From the NCBI RefSeq assembly GCF_035555955.1, contig NZ_DATMGA010000009.1, forward strand, positions 1-64,000: a stretch of DNA of 64,000 bases, written 5' to 3'. The position numbers were made by a program, and so were the translations under genes. Shown piece after piece: positions 16,727 through 25,438 of the stretch; position 1 is the stretch's first letter; every line of letters starts with the position of its first letter. The notes under the pieces are model-generated. The model saw nothing but the letters and a program-made list of their open reading frames with translations. It was not told where the DNA came from and searched no databases. This DNA comes from Eoetvoesia sp035555955 (lineage in GTDB: Bacteria; Pseudomonadota; Gammaproteobacteria; Burkholderiales; Burkholderiaceae_B).

Positions 16727-17620
16727 ATGGACATAGCTGATCTGAAAACATTCGAGGCGGTCGCCCGCCACGAAAGCATGAACAAGGCGGCAACCGAGTT
16801 GCATACCGTTCAGTCAAATGTGACAACACGGATCCGTGCCCTGGAAACCGAACTTGGCGTCGAGCTTTTCAAGCGCCATGCGCGGGGGGTCGTAACGACT
16901 CCGGCGGGACAACGCCTCCTGCCTTTCGCAAACAGGGTCGCCAAGCTCATCGCCGAAGCCCGGACAGCCGCCAAGGATGAGGGCACGCCCAACGGCTCTC
17001 TTTTGCTGGGCGCATTGGAAACCACGACGGCACTTCGTCTGTCTCCGCTTCTAACGGATTTCGCCAGACGCTATCCGGATGTCCGCCTCGTCGTCAACAC
17101 CGGCACGACGGCCAAACTGCTGCTCGAAGTCCTGGAGTCGCGGCTGGACGGCGCTTTTGTCGCAGGGCCGGTCACGCATCCCGACCTGCATCAAGAAACA
17201 ATCTTCACCGAAGAGTTGGTACTAGCTACCAGCCCCGCCATCCAATCGCCAAAAGACCTGGCGAATGCCACAGAGCTACGCACAGTTGTCTTTCAATCCG
17301 GATGCTCTTATCGACAACGGCTGGAATCGTATCTATCGGGCCTGGGCATCGTGACGGCCAAACCCCTGGAGTTCGGCTCGCTCGACGCCATCCTGAGCTG
17401 TGTTTCCGCCGGCATCGGAATCACACTGCTACCGAGAGGCGTCGTCGTGCAGGCAGCCGAAACCAAGAAAATCGCCCTGCACCGCCTTCCCCGCGAACAA
17501 GCGCACGTTCAAACGCTGTTCATCCGCCGCCGCGATAGCTACGTTTCCAGTGCGCTCTCGGAATTCCTGCAAGCAGCGGCTCGCTTTCACCAGACTGGCC
17601 GATATCAGGAGCATATGTAA
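16727..17620 (+). CDS. LysR-family transcriptional regulator
   Basis: A 297-residue regulator with the N-terminal winged helix-turn-helix (MDIADLKTFEAVARHESMNK, residues 1-20, then AATELHTVQSNVTTRIRALE), followed by the periplasmic-binding-protein-like effector domain. It is divergently transcribed from the YbfB-type transporter and very likely controls it. A MaoC-like gene follows 62 bases downstream on the same strand and may be co-transcribed. Length and domain layout are normal; the effector is not predictable. Confidence 0.9.
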   Translation: MDIADLKTFEAVARHESMNKAATELHTVQSNVTTRIRALETELGVELFKRHARGVVTTPAGQRLLPFANRVAKLIAEARTAAKDEGTPNGSLLLGALETTTALRLSPLLTDFARRYPDVRLVVNTGTTAKLLLEVLESRLDGAFVAGPVTHPDLHQETIFTEELVLATSPAIQSPKDLANATELRTVVFQSGCSYRQRLESYLSGLGIVTAKPLEFGSLDAILSCVSAGIGITLLPRGVVVQAAETKKIALHRLPREQAHVQTLFIRRRDSYVSSALSEFLQAAARFHQTGRYQEHM

Positions 17621-17682
17621 GAGGTTTTCCCTGCGGCCAGCCTACCGCGGCCATACACCACCGACAAAAAGGAATCCGTTAA

Positions 17683-18144
17683 ATGCCGACAAACGCTTCT
17701 CAAGAAAAAATCCACCTCGACGATATTGCGCCGGGCGATGAATTCCTCAGCTCCGAATACCTGGTCGACGCCGGCCAGATCGTTGATTTCGCCCGGCAGT
17801 TCGACCCTCAGCCTTTCCATCTCGATGAAGCCGCCGCAAAGAACACGTTCTTCCGCGGCCTGGCGGCAAGCGGCTGGCACACCGGAGCCATCACCATGAA
17901 GCTGCTGGTGGAAAGCCTGCCATTCGCGCAAGGCGTCATCGGAGCGGGCGGCGAGATATCCTGGCCGCGCCCCACCCGGCCTGGCGATGTTCTTCACGTG
18001 AAAAGCACGGTGATCGACGTCGCCGCGTCCCGATCCAAGCCAAACCAGGGCATCGTAACGGTGGAAAGCCTCACTCTGAATCAAGACGGCGAAGTGTGCC
18101 AGCGCCTGGTCGCAAAATTGCTGGCATTCCGAAAGCCGGCCTGA
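17683..18144 (+). CDS. MaoC-like (R)-specific enoyl hydratase / acyl dehydratase
   Basis: A 153-residue single hotdog-fold protein. The catalytic dyad of the (R)-hydratase family is present as Asp41 and His46 in FDPQPFHLD, with a Gly-rich segment (FRGLAASGWHTGAI) shaping the acyl-CoA pocket. It would add water to trans-2-enoyl-CoA or act on a related acyl-CoA or acid. It lies 62 bases after a LysR gene in the same direction and 87 bases before the iron permease. The metabolic route is not evident from the neighbours. Confidence 0.87.
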   Translation: MPTNASQEKIHLDDIAPGDEFLSSEYLVDAGQIVDFARQFDPQPFHLDEAAAKNTFFRGLAASGWHTGAITMKLLVESLPFAQGVIGAGGEISWPRPTRPGDVLHVKSTVIDVAASRSKPNQGIVTVESLTLNQDGEVCQRLVAKLLAFRKPA

Positions 18145-18198
18145 ACGGCGGAAAAGTCTCCGTCATGGCCGCCACGGATGCATTATCTATACTACAAT

Positions 18199-18218
18199 TC
18201 AAGAATGATTCCTATTCA
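18199..18218 (+). promoter_or_regulatory. Fur-box-like operator upstream of the iron permease
   Basis: TCAAGAATGATTCCTATTCA centres on AAGAATGATTCCTATT, which agrees with the commonly seen Fur pattern TGAGAATGATTCTCATT at 13 of 17 positions. It directly follows a TACAAT -10 candidate (18193-18198) and so would cover the transcription start. This favours the ATG at 18232 over those at 18178 and 18205 as the real start, and implies iron repression. Confidence 0.55.
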
Positions 18219-18231
18219 AATTAAAATCGCA

Positions 18232-20157
18232 ATGAAACACTGGTTGATCACCATCGCAGCGTGCCTTCTTGTCGCGGGTACGGCATCTGCACAATCCGCT
18301 CCTCCCCCCGCCGATGCCAAGCAGCTGTGGCAATTGCTGGACTACGTCGCCGTGGACTACGGCGGGGCCGTGGCCAACGGCAAGGTCGAAAGCGAAAGCG
18401 AGTATGCGGAAATGCTGGACTTCACCGACAACGCCGCCAAGCAAATCCAGCAGCTTCCGGCCCATGCGTCAAAAGACGCCATCGCGGCCGCCATCGGCGG
18501 CCTTCGCGCCGCGGTCGAGCACAAAGCCGACGCGGCAGAGGTTGCCCGCCTGGCCCATCACGCCAATGCGCTGCTGATCGCCGCCTACCCCATTCCGGTG
18601 GCGCCCAAGTCGCTGCCCGACCTGATGCACGGCGCCAGCCTGTATGCCGCGCAGTGCGCCTCCTGCCACGGCGCCAAGGGTGGCGGCGACGGCCCGCTCG
18701 CCGACAAGCTGGATCCCCCGCCCATCGCCTTCACCGACGCGGATCGCGCCGCGTCGCGCAGCGTGATGGCACTTTATCAAGTCATTTCCCAAGGCGTATC
18801 GGGCACCTCCATGCCCAGTTTCTCTTCGCTGAGCGACGAAGACCGCTGGGCCCTGGCCTTCTACGTGGGCACACTTTCGCACGACGACGCCATGCGCAAG
18901 CACGGCGAGCAACTCTGGAAGGAAGACTCCACCGTAAAAAGCCGTTTCCCCGACCTGGCCGCGGTTACGACAGTCACCGAGGCGGCCGCCGCGCAAACCA
19001 TGCCCAAGGAAGACGCCAGGGACGTAACCGCCTACCTGCGCGCCCACCCTGATGTGGTGGAATCGGGCGCTGCCACGGGCGGCTTGTCGCTGGCCCGCCA
19101 GCGCCTCAAGGAAAGCCTGGCCGCGCTGCATGCGGGGGACAAGACAAATGCGACGAGGCTCGGCCTGTCGGCCTACCTGGACGGTTTCGAGCCCATCGAA
19201 CCCGTGGTCGGCGCGCGCAATAAATCGCTGCTGGTGGCGGTGGAAGACGCCATGCTGAACTATCGTTCGGCGGTCTCCAAAGGCGACACCGCGCAAGCCG
19301 AAACCGCAGCCGCCCACCTGCACGATCTGTTCCGGCAAGTCGACACCGAGCTGGGCGCGGCCCAGGCCGAGCCCATGACGACCTTCATCGGCGCGCTCAC
19401 CATCCTGCTGCGCGAAGGCGTCGAAGCGCTTTTGATCGTGGTCGGCATGATTGCCTTCCTGAAAAAAGCCGAGCGCCGGGACGTGCTGCATCACGTTCAT
19501 GCCGGCTGGATAAGCGCCCTGGTCGCAGGTGGACTGACCTGGGCAGTGGCGACCTATCTGGTGGCGATCAGCGGCGCCAGCCGTGAAGTCACCGAGGGCG
19601 TCGGTTCCGTCTTCGCGGCCGTGGTGCTGCTGAGCGTAGGCTTGTGGATGCATCAAAAAAGCAGCGCAGGCCGCTGGCAGGCGTATCTCCACGAAAAATT
19701 GTCGTCAGCCATGACGCGCCGCTCGGCCTGGGCCCTATTCGCGCTGGCCTTCATCGCCGTCTACCGCGAGGTCTTCGAAACCGTGCTGTTCTATTCCGCG
19801 CTTGCCGCCGACGGCAACGGCGGCGCGCTGCTGGCGGGTTTCCTGACGGCCGTCGTGCTGCTGGCGGTCATCGCCTGGGCGCTGTTGCGCACCAGCGCGC
19901 GCATGCCCATCGGCAAGTTCTTCTCCATCACGTCCGTCCTGGTGGCCGTGCTTGCGATTGTCCTCATCGGCAAGGGCGTCGCCGGCCTGCAGGAAGCGGG
20001 TTGGGTGGGCGTGCACCCGCTCTGGGCTCCACGCATCGAAGTTCTGGGCATCTACCCCACGCTGGAGACCCTCGTGGCGCAACTGGTCGTGCTGGTCATT
20101 GCAGTGGGAGGTTTCGGATTCAATCTCCTTAGCGCACGCAAGCCCCAGACTGCCTGA
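18232..20157 (+). CDS. FTR1-family iron permease fused to a cytochrome c domain
   Basis: A 641-residue iron importer. After a Sec leader (ending ASA-QS) comes a periplasmic region with one c-type haem site, CASCH (Cys142-His146) and a GTSMPSFSS axial-Met segment. The C-terminal part (from about residue 385) is a seven-helix FTR1/EfeU permease with both iron-transit motifs, REGVE (Arg394-Glu398) and REVFE (Arg512-Glu516). EfeU/FtrC permeases take up ferric iron produced by oxidation of Fe(II); here the fused haem could receive the electrons. No FtrA, FtrB or FtrD partners are adjacent. The start is placed after the Fur-like box; ATGs at 18178 and 18205 are upstream in frame. Confidence 0.88.
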   Translation: MKHWLITIAACLLVAGTASAQSAPPPADAKQLWQLLDYVAVDYGGAVANGKVESESEYAEMLDFTDNAAKQIQQLPAHASKDAIAAAIGGLRAAVEHKADAAEVARLAHHANALLIAAYPIPVAPKSLPDLMHGASLYAAQCASCHGAKGGGDGPLADKLDPPPIAFTDADRAASRSVMALYQVISQGVSGTSMPSFSSLSDEDRWALAFYVGTLSHDDAMRKHGEQLWKEDSTVKSRFPDLAAVTTVTEAAAAQTMPKEDARDVTAYLRAHPDVVESGAATGGLSLARQRLKESLAALHAGDKTNATRLGLSAYLDGFEPIEPVVGARNKSLLVAVEDAMLNYRSAVSKGDTAQAETAAAHLHDLFRQVDTELGAAQAEPMTTFIGALTILLREGVEALLIVVGMIAFLKKAERRDVLHHVHAGWISALVAGGLTWAVATYLVAISGASREVTEGVGSVFAAVVLLSVGLWMHQKSSAGRWQAYLHEKLSSAMTRRSAWALFALAFIAVYREVFETVLFYSALAADGNGGALLAGFLTAVVLLAVIAWALLRTSARMPIGKFFSITSVLVAVLAIVLIGKGVAGLQEAGWVGVHPLWAPRIEVLGIYPTLETLVAQLVVLVIAVGGFGFNLLSARKPQTA

Positions 20158-20215
20158 CAAGGCGGAATCCTGGGCCTCCAGCCCCCGCCCGGCTTCCCGG
20201 CACTGGCGGGGCTGA

Positions 20216-21073
20216 TCAGCCAAGCTCGAACGTGGTGACGCCGAATATCTTTTCCAGGGCGATATCCGGCGTTTGCCGGTTGTACATGCGGGCCGTGCCG
20301 AACACCTCCTGCATGCCTAGGCCCGCGGCAAGACGCATGGCGGCCGCGTTGGGTTCCGGCACATCCAGAAACACCGGCCCGCCGCCCCGGGCCTCTTTGG
20401 CCAGAGCCAGCAACAGCGAGGCCGCGATGGCCTCGTCATCGGCAAACAGCGGGCCCACCTTCCAGCCTTCGCGGCAGGGGCGAATGACGCCGTAGCCGCG
20501 CAACGCCCGGTCTTCTTGCCAGGCCAAGGCCACCGCGCCCGGCGACTTGAGCCAGGCGTCGAGAAACGCCTGGCGATCCGCCGGAAATACAAGCCGATCA
20601 TAGCGTGCGATGGTGCTCGCGCCGATGCTGCCTATCTCGACAATGTTGGGAAAACACGCCGCTTCCGCGCCCGGCCCGGGTCCTTCCCAGGCATAGCGTA
20701 TATTGCTGTAGGCCAGCTTGAAGCCCGATTTGCGGTAGTTGTCCTGTTGCGCCTGCACGCCATCCAGGCCCACATTGCGCGCGCCGAACTGCCGCAAGGC
20801 GCCGTTCCACAATTGCAGGCCATAGCCACGGCCTCGGTGGGACTCGGTCACGATGTAAAAACCCAGGAAACCAAAGCCATTTCCATAGCGCACCGCCGAG
20901 ATGCAGCCTATGGGCTCGTCGTCCAGCAAACCCACAAGAAAGCCGCCGGGATCGGCCGCGAAAAAAGCCGCCGCATCGTGCAAACCAGGATTCCAGCCTT
21001 CAGCCGCCGCAAGATCCACGGCGAAATCCAGTTCTTCCCGCCGCATCGTGCGAACATGATATTTTCCCGCCAT
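20216..21073 (-). CDS. GNAT N-acetyltransferase with C-terminal YitH-like domain
   Basis: A 285-residue protein with an N-terminal GNAT acetyltransferase domain, including the acetyl-CoA loop ESHRGRGYGLQLW (R-x-x-G-x-G/A), and a C-terminal second domain (RYDRLVFPADR to the end) of the kind found in YitH/Acetyltransf_18 proteins. The start is well set: AGGAGG stands five bases before the ATG at 21073. It is the last gene of the transporter operon, 69 bases after the dehydrogenase. The acceptor substrate is unknown; a role in processing or detoxifying the imported compound is only inference. Confidence 0.87.
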   Translation of the reverse strand: MAGKYHVRTMRREELDFAVDLAAAEGWNPGLHDAAAFFAADPGGFLVGLLDDEPIGCISAVRYGNGFGFLGFYIVTESHRGRGYGLQLWNGALRQFGARNVGLDGVQAQQDNYRKSGFKLAYSNIRYAWEGPGPGAEAACFPNIVEIGSIGASTIARYDRLVFPADRQAFLDAWLKSPGAVALAWQEDRALRGYGVIRPCREGWKVGPLFADDEAIAASLLLALAKEARGGGPVFLDVPEPNAAAMRLAAGLGMQEVFGTARMYNRQTPDIALEKIFGVTTFELG

Positions 21074-21142
21074 GGGTACCTCCTGAAACCTGTGCGCCGG
21101 CGCCTTGGGCTTATTCCGGACAGCAGCATGCCGACACGCCAA

Positions 21143-21904
21143 TCACGCGCTCATGCCACCATCGACGACCAACTGGCTTCCGGTGGTAAAGCAGCTCATG
21201 TCGGAGGCCAGATACAACACCGAGAAAGCGATTTCGTCGGGCCGCGCGTGGCGTCCAAGCGGAATCATCTGGTTGAAGAACTCGGTGCCGTCGGCGCCGA
21301 TGGATGCACCCAGTTCCTCCTCGATGCGTTTTTGAAAGCCGTTGTCCACCGGGCCCGGATGCAAGGTGTTGACACGGATGCGACGCGGCGCCAGCTCCTT
21401 GGCCAGCGCCCGCATGAATCCAACCTGCGCATGCTTGACGGTGATGTAAGCATAGACGCCCGGATCGCCACGCAAGCCGGCCACGCTGGAAGTGATGATG
21501 ATGCTGCCCCCGTCGTTCATCACAGGCACGCCGTACTTGCAAGTCAGCATCGCGCCCTTTACATGGGTGGCATACAACTGGTCGAAAGCGCTCTCGGGAT
21601 AATCCACGATGGGAGCGATGACGCCAAAGTTGCCGGCGTTGCTGAAGATTACGTCGACCTTGCCCCACCGCCCGACCGTCTCGCGAAAACACGCTTCCAC
21701 ATCCCGCGCATCGGACACATCGGCGACCGCGCCGACGACATCGGGGCTGTCGAGTTCCGCCACGGCATCCGCGAGGCGTTTTTCATCCAGATCGACCAGC
21801 GTGACACGCGCGCCCTCGGCAAGGAACAGCTGGGCCGTCGACAGGCCGATGCTGCCGGCTCCGCCCGTCAATACGCACACTTTTCCACTCAGCAACTTCT
21901 CCAC
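21143..21904 (-). CDS. Short-chain dehydrogenase/reductase (SDR)
   Basis: A 253-residue NAD(P)-dependent oxidoreductase of the classical SDR type. It has the cofactor glycine motif TGGAGSIG (residues 13-20), Asp62 in ADVSD for the adenine ring, NAG at 89-91, catalytic Ser139/Ser140, and the YxxxK pair Tyr153-Lys157. Asp38 at the end of strand 2 (LVDLD) suggests NAD(H) rather than NADP(H). It follows livM by 93 bases and precedes the GNAT gene, so it is probably co-transcribed with the transporter and acts on the imported substrate or its derivative. Confidence 0.9.
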   Translation of the reverse strand: MEKLLSGKVCVLTGGAGSIGLSTAQLFLAEGARVTLVDLDEKRLADAVAELDSPDVVGAVADVSDARDVEACFRETVGRWGKVDVIFSNAGNFGVIAPIVDYPESAFDQLYATHVKGAMLTCKYGVPVMNDGGSIIITSSVAGLRGDPGVYAYITVKHAQVGFMRALAKELAPRRIRVNTLHPGPVDNGFQKRIEEELGASIGADGTEFFNQMIPLGRHARPDEIAFSVLYLASDMSCFTTGSQLVVDGGMSA

Positions 21905-21997
21905 GACATACCTCCTTGATCCATGCCTTGGCTTCGCCCCGCATTCATGGCGCGCAACACTCGCGGACCGCGGCCGTCGGCAACGGTTTCGGCCAGC

Positions 21998-23044
21998 CTA
22001 CGGGCGCCGCGACAAGCTCGCCCGCAAAGCCTCCAGGCGTACCCGATAACCCACGGGAAGCAGATTGATCCCGAAGCGCCGCTCGACCGTACCCCAGATG
22101 CCGCGCGGCAGGAACAAGGCAAAGGCAAGCGCCGTCGCCCCCAGGAAAATCAGGTACCACACGCCGGTCGAACCAAGAAAATTCTCTACCAGAAAAAATA
22201 TGATGGCACCAACGATGGCGCCTTCGAAGGTGCCGATGCCGCCGACCAGCGCCATGAAGATCATGAAGGCCGACCATTGCACCGAGAAGAAGGAGTTGGG
22301 CTGAAACGTAATGGTGCTTGCCACCCACAGCGCACCCGCAACCGCCCCGCCAAAGGCTGCCAGGACGTACAGGATGCGCTTGGTGTTCAGCACCTTTACG
22401 CCCACGGCCTCGGCCGCATCCGTATCGTCGCGAATGGCCTGGATGGAGGCGCCGATCGGGCTGCGCAATAGCGCAAACATGACGGCCAGAAGCGCGACCA
22501 TGAAACCCAGCGCCGACCAGTAGGTCAACGCGCGATGCACCGATGGCGAATAGGCCATGAGCTGCGACAGCGACGTGCCGGTTTCGCCGTTGATAATGGG
22601 ATCGAACATGACAAGCAGCACGGCAAGCTCGGCAACCACCCAGGTCGCGATCGCGAACCGGCCTTCCGTCAGCTTCAGGATGATTGCCGAAATGGGAACA
22701 GATAATAGCCCGACGCCCACCGCCCCCACAAGGATGGCGACATATGGATTCAAGCCAAAGCCCGCGAGGCGAATCACAAAATAGGCCCCAAGCCCGAAAA
22801 ACCCCTGCTGCCCGATCGAAACCATCCCGCCGTAACCGGCCAGGGCATTCCACATTACCGCGAGAATCACGTAAATGAAGAGCCTGGTGAGGCTGCCGAT
22901 GGCATCCGCGCCCAGGAACATGGGCCCGAAAGCCAGCACAACGAGCGCGACAACGATGGCCCCTATCGCGATCACTGCGGTCCTGGTCCAGCGCTCGATG
23001 CGAAGGGCCTCGGTCTGGGTAACGGAACCTGGCATCATACCCAT
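21998..23044 (-). CDS. livM: Branched-chain-amino-acid-type ABC permease, LivM-like
   Basis: A 348-residue inner-membrane permease with about ten helices and the conserved EAA-type cytoplasmic loop seen as AIRDDTDAAEAVGV. It pairs with the LivH-like permease to form the channel of a hydrophobic-amino-acid-type (HAAT) importer. Its start overlaps the end of the livH gene by ten bases, implying translational coupling. The symbol marks family membership; the substrate may not be an amino acid, since many operons of this type import amides, urea or aromatic acids. Confidence 0.9.
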   Translation of the reverse strand: MGMMPGSVTQTEALRIERWTRTAVIAIGAIVVALVVLAFGPMFLGADAIGSLTRLFIYVILAVMWNALAGYGGMVSIGQQGFFGLGAYFVIRLAGFGLNPYVAILVGAVGVGLLSVPISAIILKLTEGRFAIATWVVAELAVLLVMFDPIINGETGTSLSQLMAYSPSVHRALTYWSALGFMVALLAVMFALLRSPIGASIQAIRDDTDAAEAVGVKVLNTKRILYVLAAFGGAVAGALWVASTITFQPNSFFSVQWSAFMIFMALVGGIGTFEGAIVGAIIFFLVENFLGSTGVWYLIFLGATALAFALFLPRGIWGTVERRFGINLLPVGYRVRLEALRASLSRRP

Positions 23045-23934
23045 TGCGCCAACCTAGCCTTGATTTGCCCGAGTGAAGGCTTTGACAACACCACTCTGCC
23101 TATGACGATCAGCAAAAACACACTATGACCGGCAATCAAGAAGCCTTGCGGGCTCAGCAAGGCGCCAAACGATTGCGCGACGCCCAGTATCATTCCTCCC
23201 AGCAACGTCCTCCACAACGAATCGGCGCCGCCGATTTCCGCGGCCTCGAAGGCAAACAGCAGCACCGCCATGCCGGAATAAGGCGTTACCCCGTCCCGCA
23301 TGACGAGGAACATGCCGGCGATGCCAACAGTTCCCAGTGCAATTGCCGCCGCAATGGCATTGATCTTGCGCGCGCTGATTCCGACCAGTCCCACCGTTGC
23401 CGGATCCTCGGAGGTGGCCCGGATGGCCCGCCCCAGCTGGGTCTTGGCCAGGAACAGGCTCAACCCGCCGAATAGCGCCACCGCCACGACAAAGATCAGC
23501 ACCGCCAGCTTGCCGACGTAGAGGTCGGGCCCGATGGTCCAGCTGCTGTAGGACAATGTGCCGATGTAGGGTGCGAGTGAATGCGGACTGGCGCCGAATT
23601 GAAGGAACAGCAGGTTGTTGACAAGAATGGCAAAACCGAAAGTCGCCAGTATGGGAACCAGCAGCCCGAAACGGCTGCTCGGGTCGAGGACGCCTCGTTG
23701 GAATCCCCAGCCCAGAAGGGCCATGGCGGGAACGACCCCGATGGCGGCAAGAAAGGGGTTGATGCCCCAGTTGGCGGCAAGCACCCAGAATGCAAAACTG
23801 GCAACGACCACCAAGGTCCCGTGGGCCAGATTGATGATGCGCATGACCGAATACATGAACGCGAGGCCGCACGCTATCAACGCGTAATGGCCGCCAAGCA
23901 GTATCCCTTGCACCAGCGCGCCGATCCAGTTCAT
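23035..23934 (-). CDS. livH: Branched-chain-amino-acid-type ABC permease, LivH-like
   Basis: A 299-residue inner-membrane permease, beginning MNWIGALVQGILLGGHYALI, with about eight helices and the family's conserved NLAHG motif (IINLAHGTLVV) and cytoplasmic loop RAIRATSEDPATVGLVGI. The start codon overlaps the stop of the ATPase gene upstream by four bases (ATGA). The open frame extends far upstream in frame, but only through the ATPase gene; the start at 23934 matches the family N-terminus. Confidence 0.93.
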   Translation of the reverse strand: MNWIGALVQGILLGGHYALIACGLAFMYSVMRIINLAHGTLVVVASFAFWVLAANWGINPFLAAIGVVPAMALLGWGFQRGVLDPSSRFGLLVPILATFGFAILVNNLLFLQFGASPHSLAPYIGTLSYSSWTIGPDLYVGKLAVLIFVVAVALFGGLSLFLAKTQLGRAIRATSEDPATVGLVGISARKINAIAAAIALGTVGIAGMFLVMRDGVTPYSGMAVLLFAFEAAEIGGADSLWRTLLGGMILGVAQSFGALLSPQGFLIAGHSVFLLIVIGRVVLSKPSLGQIKARLAQWV

Positions 23935-24662
23935 TGCGTGGTCACTCCTTCGCTGCGTGTTTGACGGGTCCCGAAATACGCCTCGATGATCTGCTCCCGA
24001 CTGAGCTTGCCCACGGCATCCTCGAGCACGACCCGCCCCTCGAGCATGCAAATGACGCGGGTCGCCACGGACAAGGCACGATCCAGATCCTGCTCGACCA
24101 GCAGAATGGTCGTAGCGGCGCCCACAAGACGCCCGATCGAGGCATAAACATTTTCCACCGCCGCCGGAGACAGCCCCAGCGACACCTCGTCGAGCAGCAG
24201 AACGTCCGGATTGGTGATCAGGGCCCGCCCGATTGCCGCAGCCTGCTGCTCGCCCCCGGAAAGCGTCCCGGCTTTCTGCCTGAGATGCGGGACGAGATTG
24301 GGAAAAACGTCGAACACCGAGTCGATGCTCCATGCCCCCTTGCGGCCTGCCGCGTTGGCAAGGGCGAGGTTCTCGTATACGGTCAGGTCCTTGAACAGAT
24401 GGCGGCCCTCGGGCACCAGTGCGATTCCCCTTTTTACCCGCTGATGGTCGGGAACCGACGTTACGTCGGCGCCATCCAGGACCACCCGGCCCGAGGCAGG
24501 CATATGGGCGCCCGCGAGCGCGCGAAACAAGGTTGTCTTGCCTGCGCCATTGGCGCCCACGAACGCCACGATTTCGCTTCGGTCTATCTTGAAGCTCACG
24601 TCGCAAACCGCCTGCAGGAGCCCATGGCGCACGTTCAAAACCTCAACCTCGAGCAGGCTCAT
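23931..24662 (-). CDS. livF: ABC transporter ATPase, LivF-like
   Basis: A 243-residue cytoplasmic ATPase that powers the importer. It has Walker A GANGAGKTT near residue 36, the signature LSGGEQQ, Walker B LLLDEVSLGL and the switch histidine region (LLVEQD). The absence of the C-terminal extension and the LSGGEQQ form mark it as LivF rather than LivG. Start and stop each overlap a neighbouring gene by four bases, so translation of the whole set is coupled. Confidence 0.93.
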   Translation of the reverse strand: MSLLEVEVLNVRHGLLQAVCDVSFKIDRSEIVAFVGANGAGKTTLFRALAGAHMPASGRVVLDGADVTSVPDHQRVKRGIALVPEGRHLFKDLTVYENLALANAAGRKGAWSIDSVFDVFPNLVPHLRQKAGTLSGGEQQAAAIGRALITNPDVLLLDEVSLGLSPAAVENVYASIGRLVGAATTILLVEQDLDRALSVATRVICMLEGRVVLEDAVGKLSREQIIEAYFGTRQTRSEGVTTQ

Positions 24663-25438
24663 TGCACGCTGCCTCCGAGGTACGCCGACGTGACCATCGG
24701 GTTGGCCATGACTTCATCGGGCTTGCCGTCAGCGATGATTTTTCCTTGATGAAGGCAGACGAACCTGGCCGCTGCCTTTCGCAGCAACGGCACCATGTGT
24801 TCGATCCAGACGATGGTAATGCCCCGATCGCTCAGAGCCCGGATCATGGCCAGGAGCTCCATCGATTCGCCCTCGCTGAGGCCTCCTCCGATCTCGTCCA
24901 GCAGCAATACTTTTGGCTCTGTCGCGAGAGTGCGGGACAGCTCCAGCCGTTTGCGGTCGAGCAGCCCCAGCTCTTCGGCCCGACGATTGGCCACCCCCAG
25001 CATGTCGGTATGGGACAGGGCGTCAAGAGCACGCTGGTACGCCTCTTTGCGGCTTAGGCCATGGGTGTTCACGGCCGCAACGAATACGTTTTCAAATACG
25101 GTCATGCCGTTGAATGGGCGGGGAATCTGGTGGGTTCTGACCAGCCCGCGACGGCACCGCTGGGCCATCGACTGGTGAGTCACATCCGTGCCTTCGAAAA
25201 GCACTGCGCCCGTGACCGGGCGCAGTGCTCCTACCAATGTGCCAAAAAGCGTCGTTTTCCCGGCACCGTTGGGGCCAATGATGCCAACCAGCTCGCCGGT
25301 ACGAACTTCGAGGCTGACGCCATTCAGTACGCGGGACGCGCCGAAGCTGACACTGACATCGCAAGCCGCCAGCGCCGGCCCTGACACCAGTCGCGGTGAG
25401 ACTCCGACCTCGTTGTTATCCGCGACTGCTGCGGTCAT
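24659..25438 (-). CDS. livG: ABC transporter ATPase, LivG-like
   Basis: A 259-residue cytoplasmic ATPase paired with the LivF-like subunit. It shows Walker A GPNGAGKTT, the LivG-type insertion with RTHQIPRPFNGMTVFENV, the family signature segment preceding LLLDEIGGGL (Walker B), and the switch segment WIEHM. The C-terminal extension ending IADGKPDEVMANP is diagnostic for the LivG side. An N-terminal tail of about 25 residues precedes the fold. The gene overlaps the binding-protein gene upstream and livF downstream by four bases each. Confidence 0.93.
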   Translation of the reverse strand: MTAAVADNNEVGVSPRLVSGPALAACDVSVSFGASRVLNGVSLEVRTGELVGIIGPNGAGKTTLFGTLVGALRPVTGAVLFEGTDVTHQSMAQRCRRGLVRTHQIPRPFNGMTVFENVFVAAVNTHGLSRKEAYQRALDALSHTDMLGVANRRAEELGLLDRKRLELSRTLATEPKVLLLDEIGGGLSEGESMELLAMIRALSDRGITIVWIEHMVPLLRKAAARFVCLHQGKIIADGKPDEVMANPMVTSAYLGGSVQ

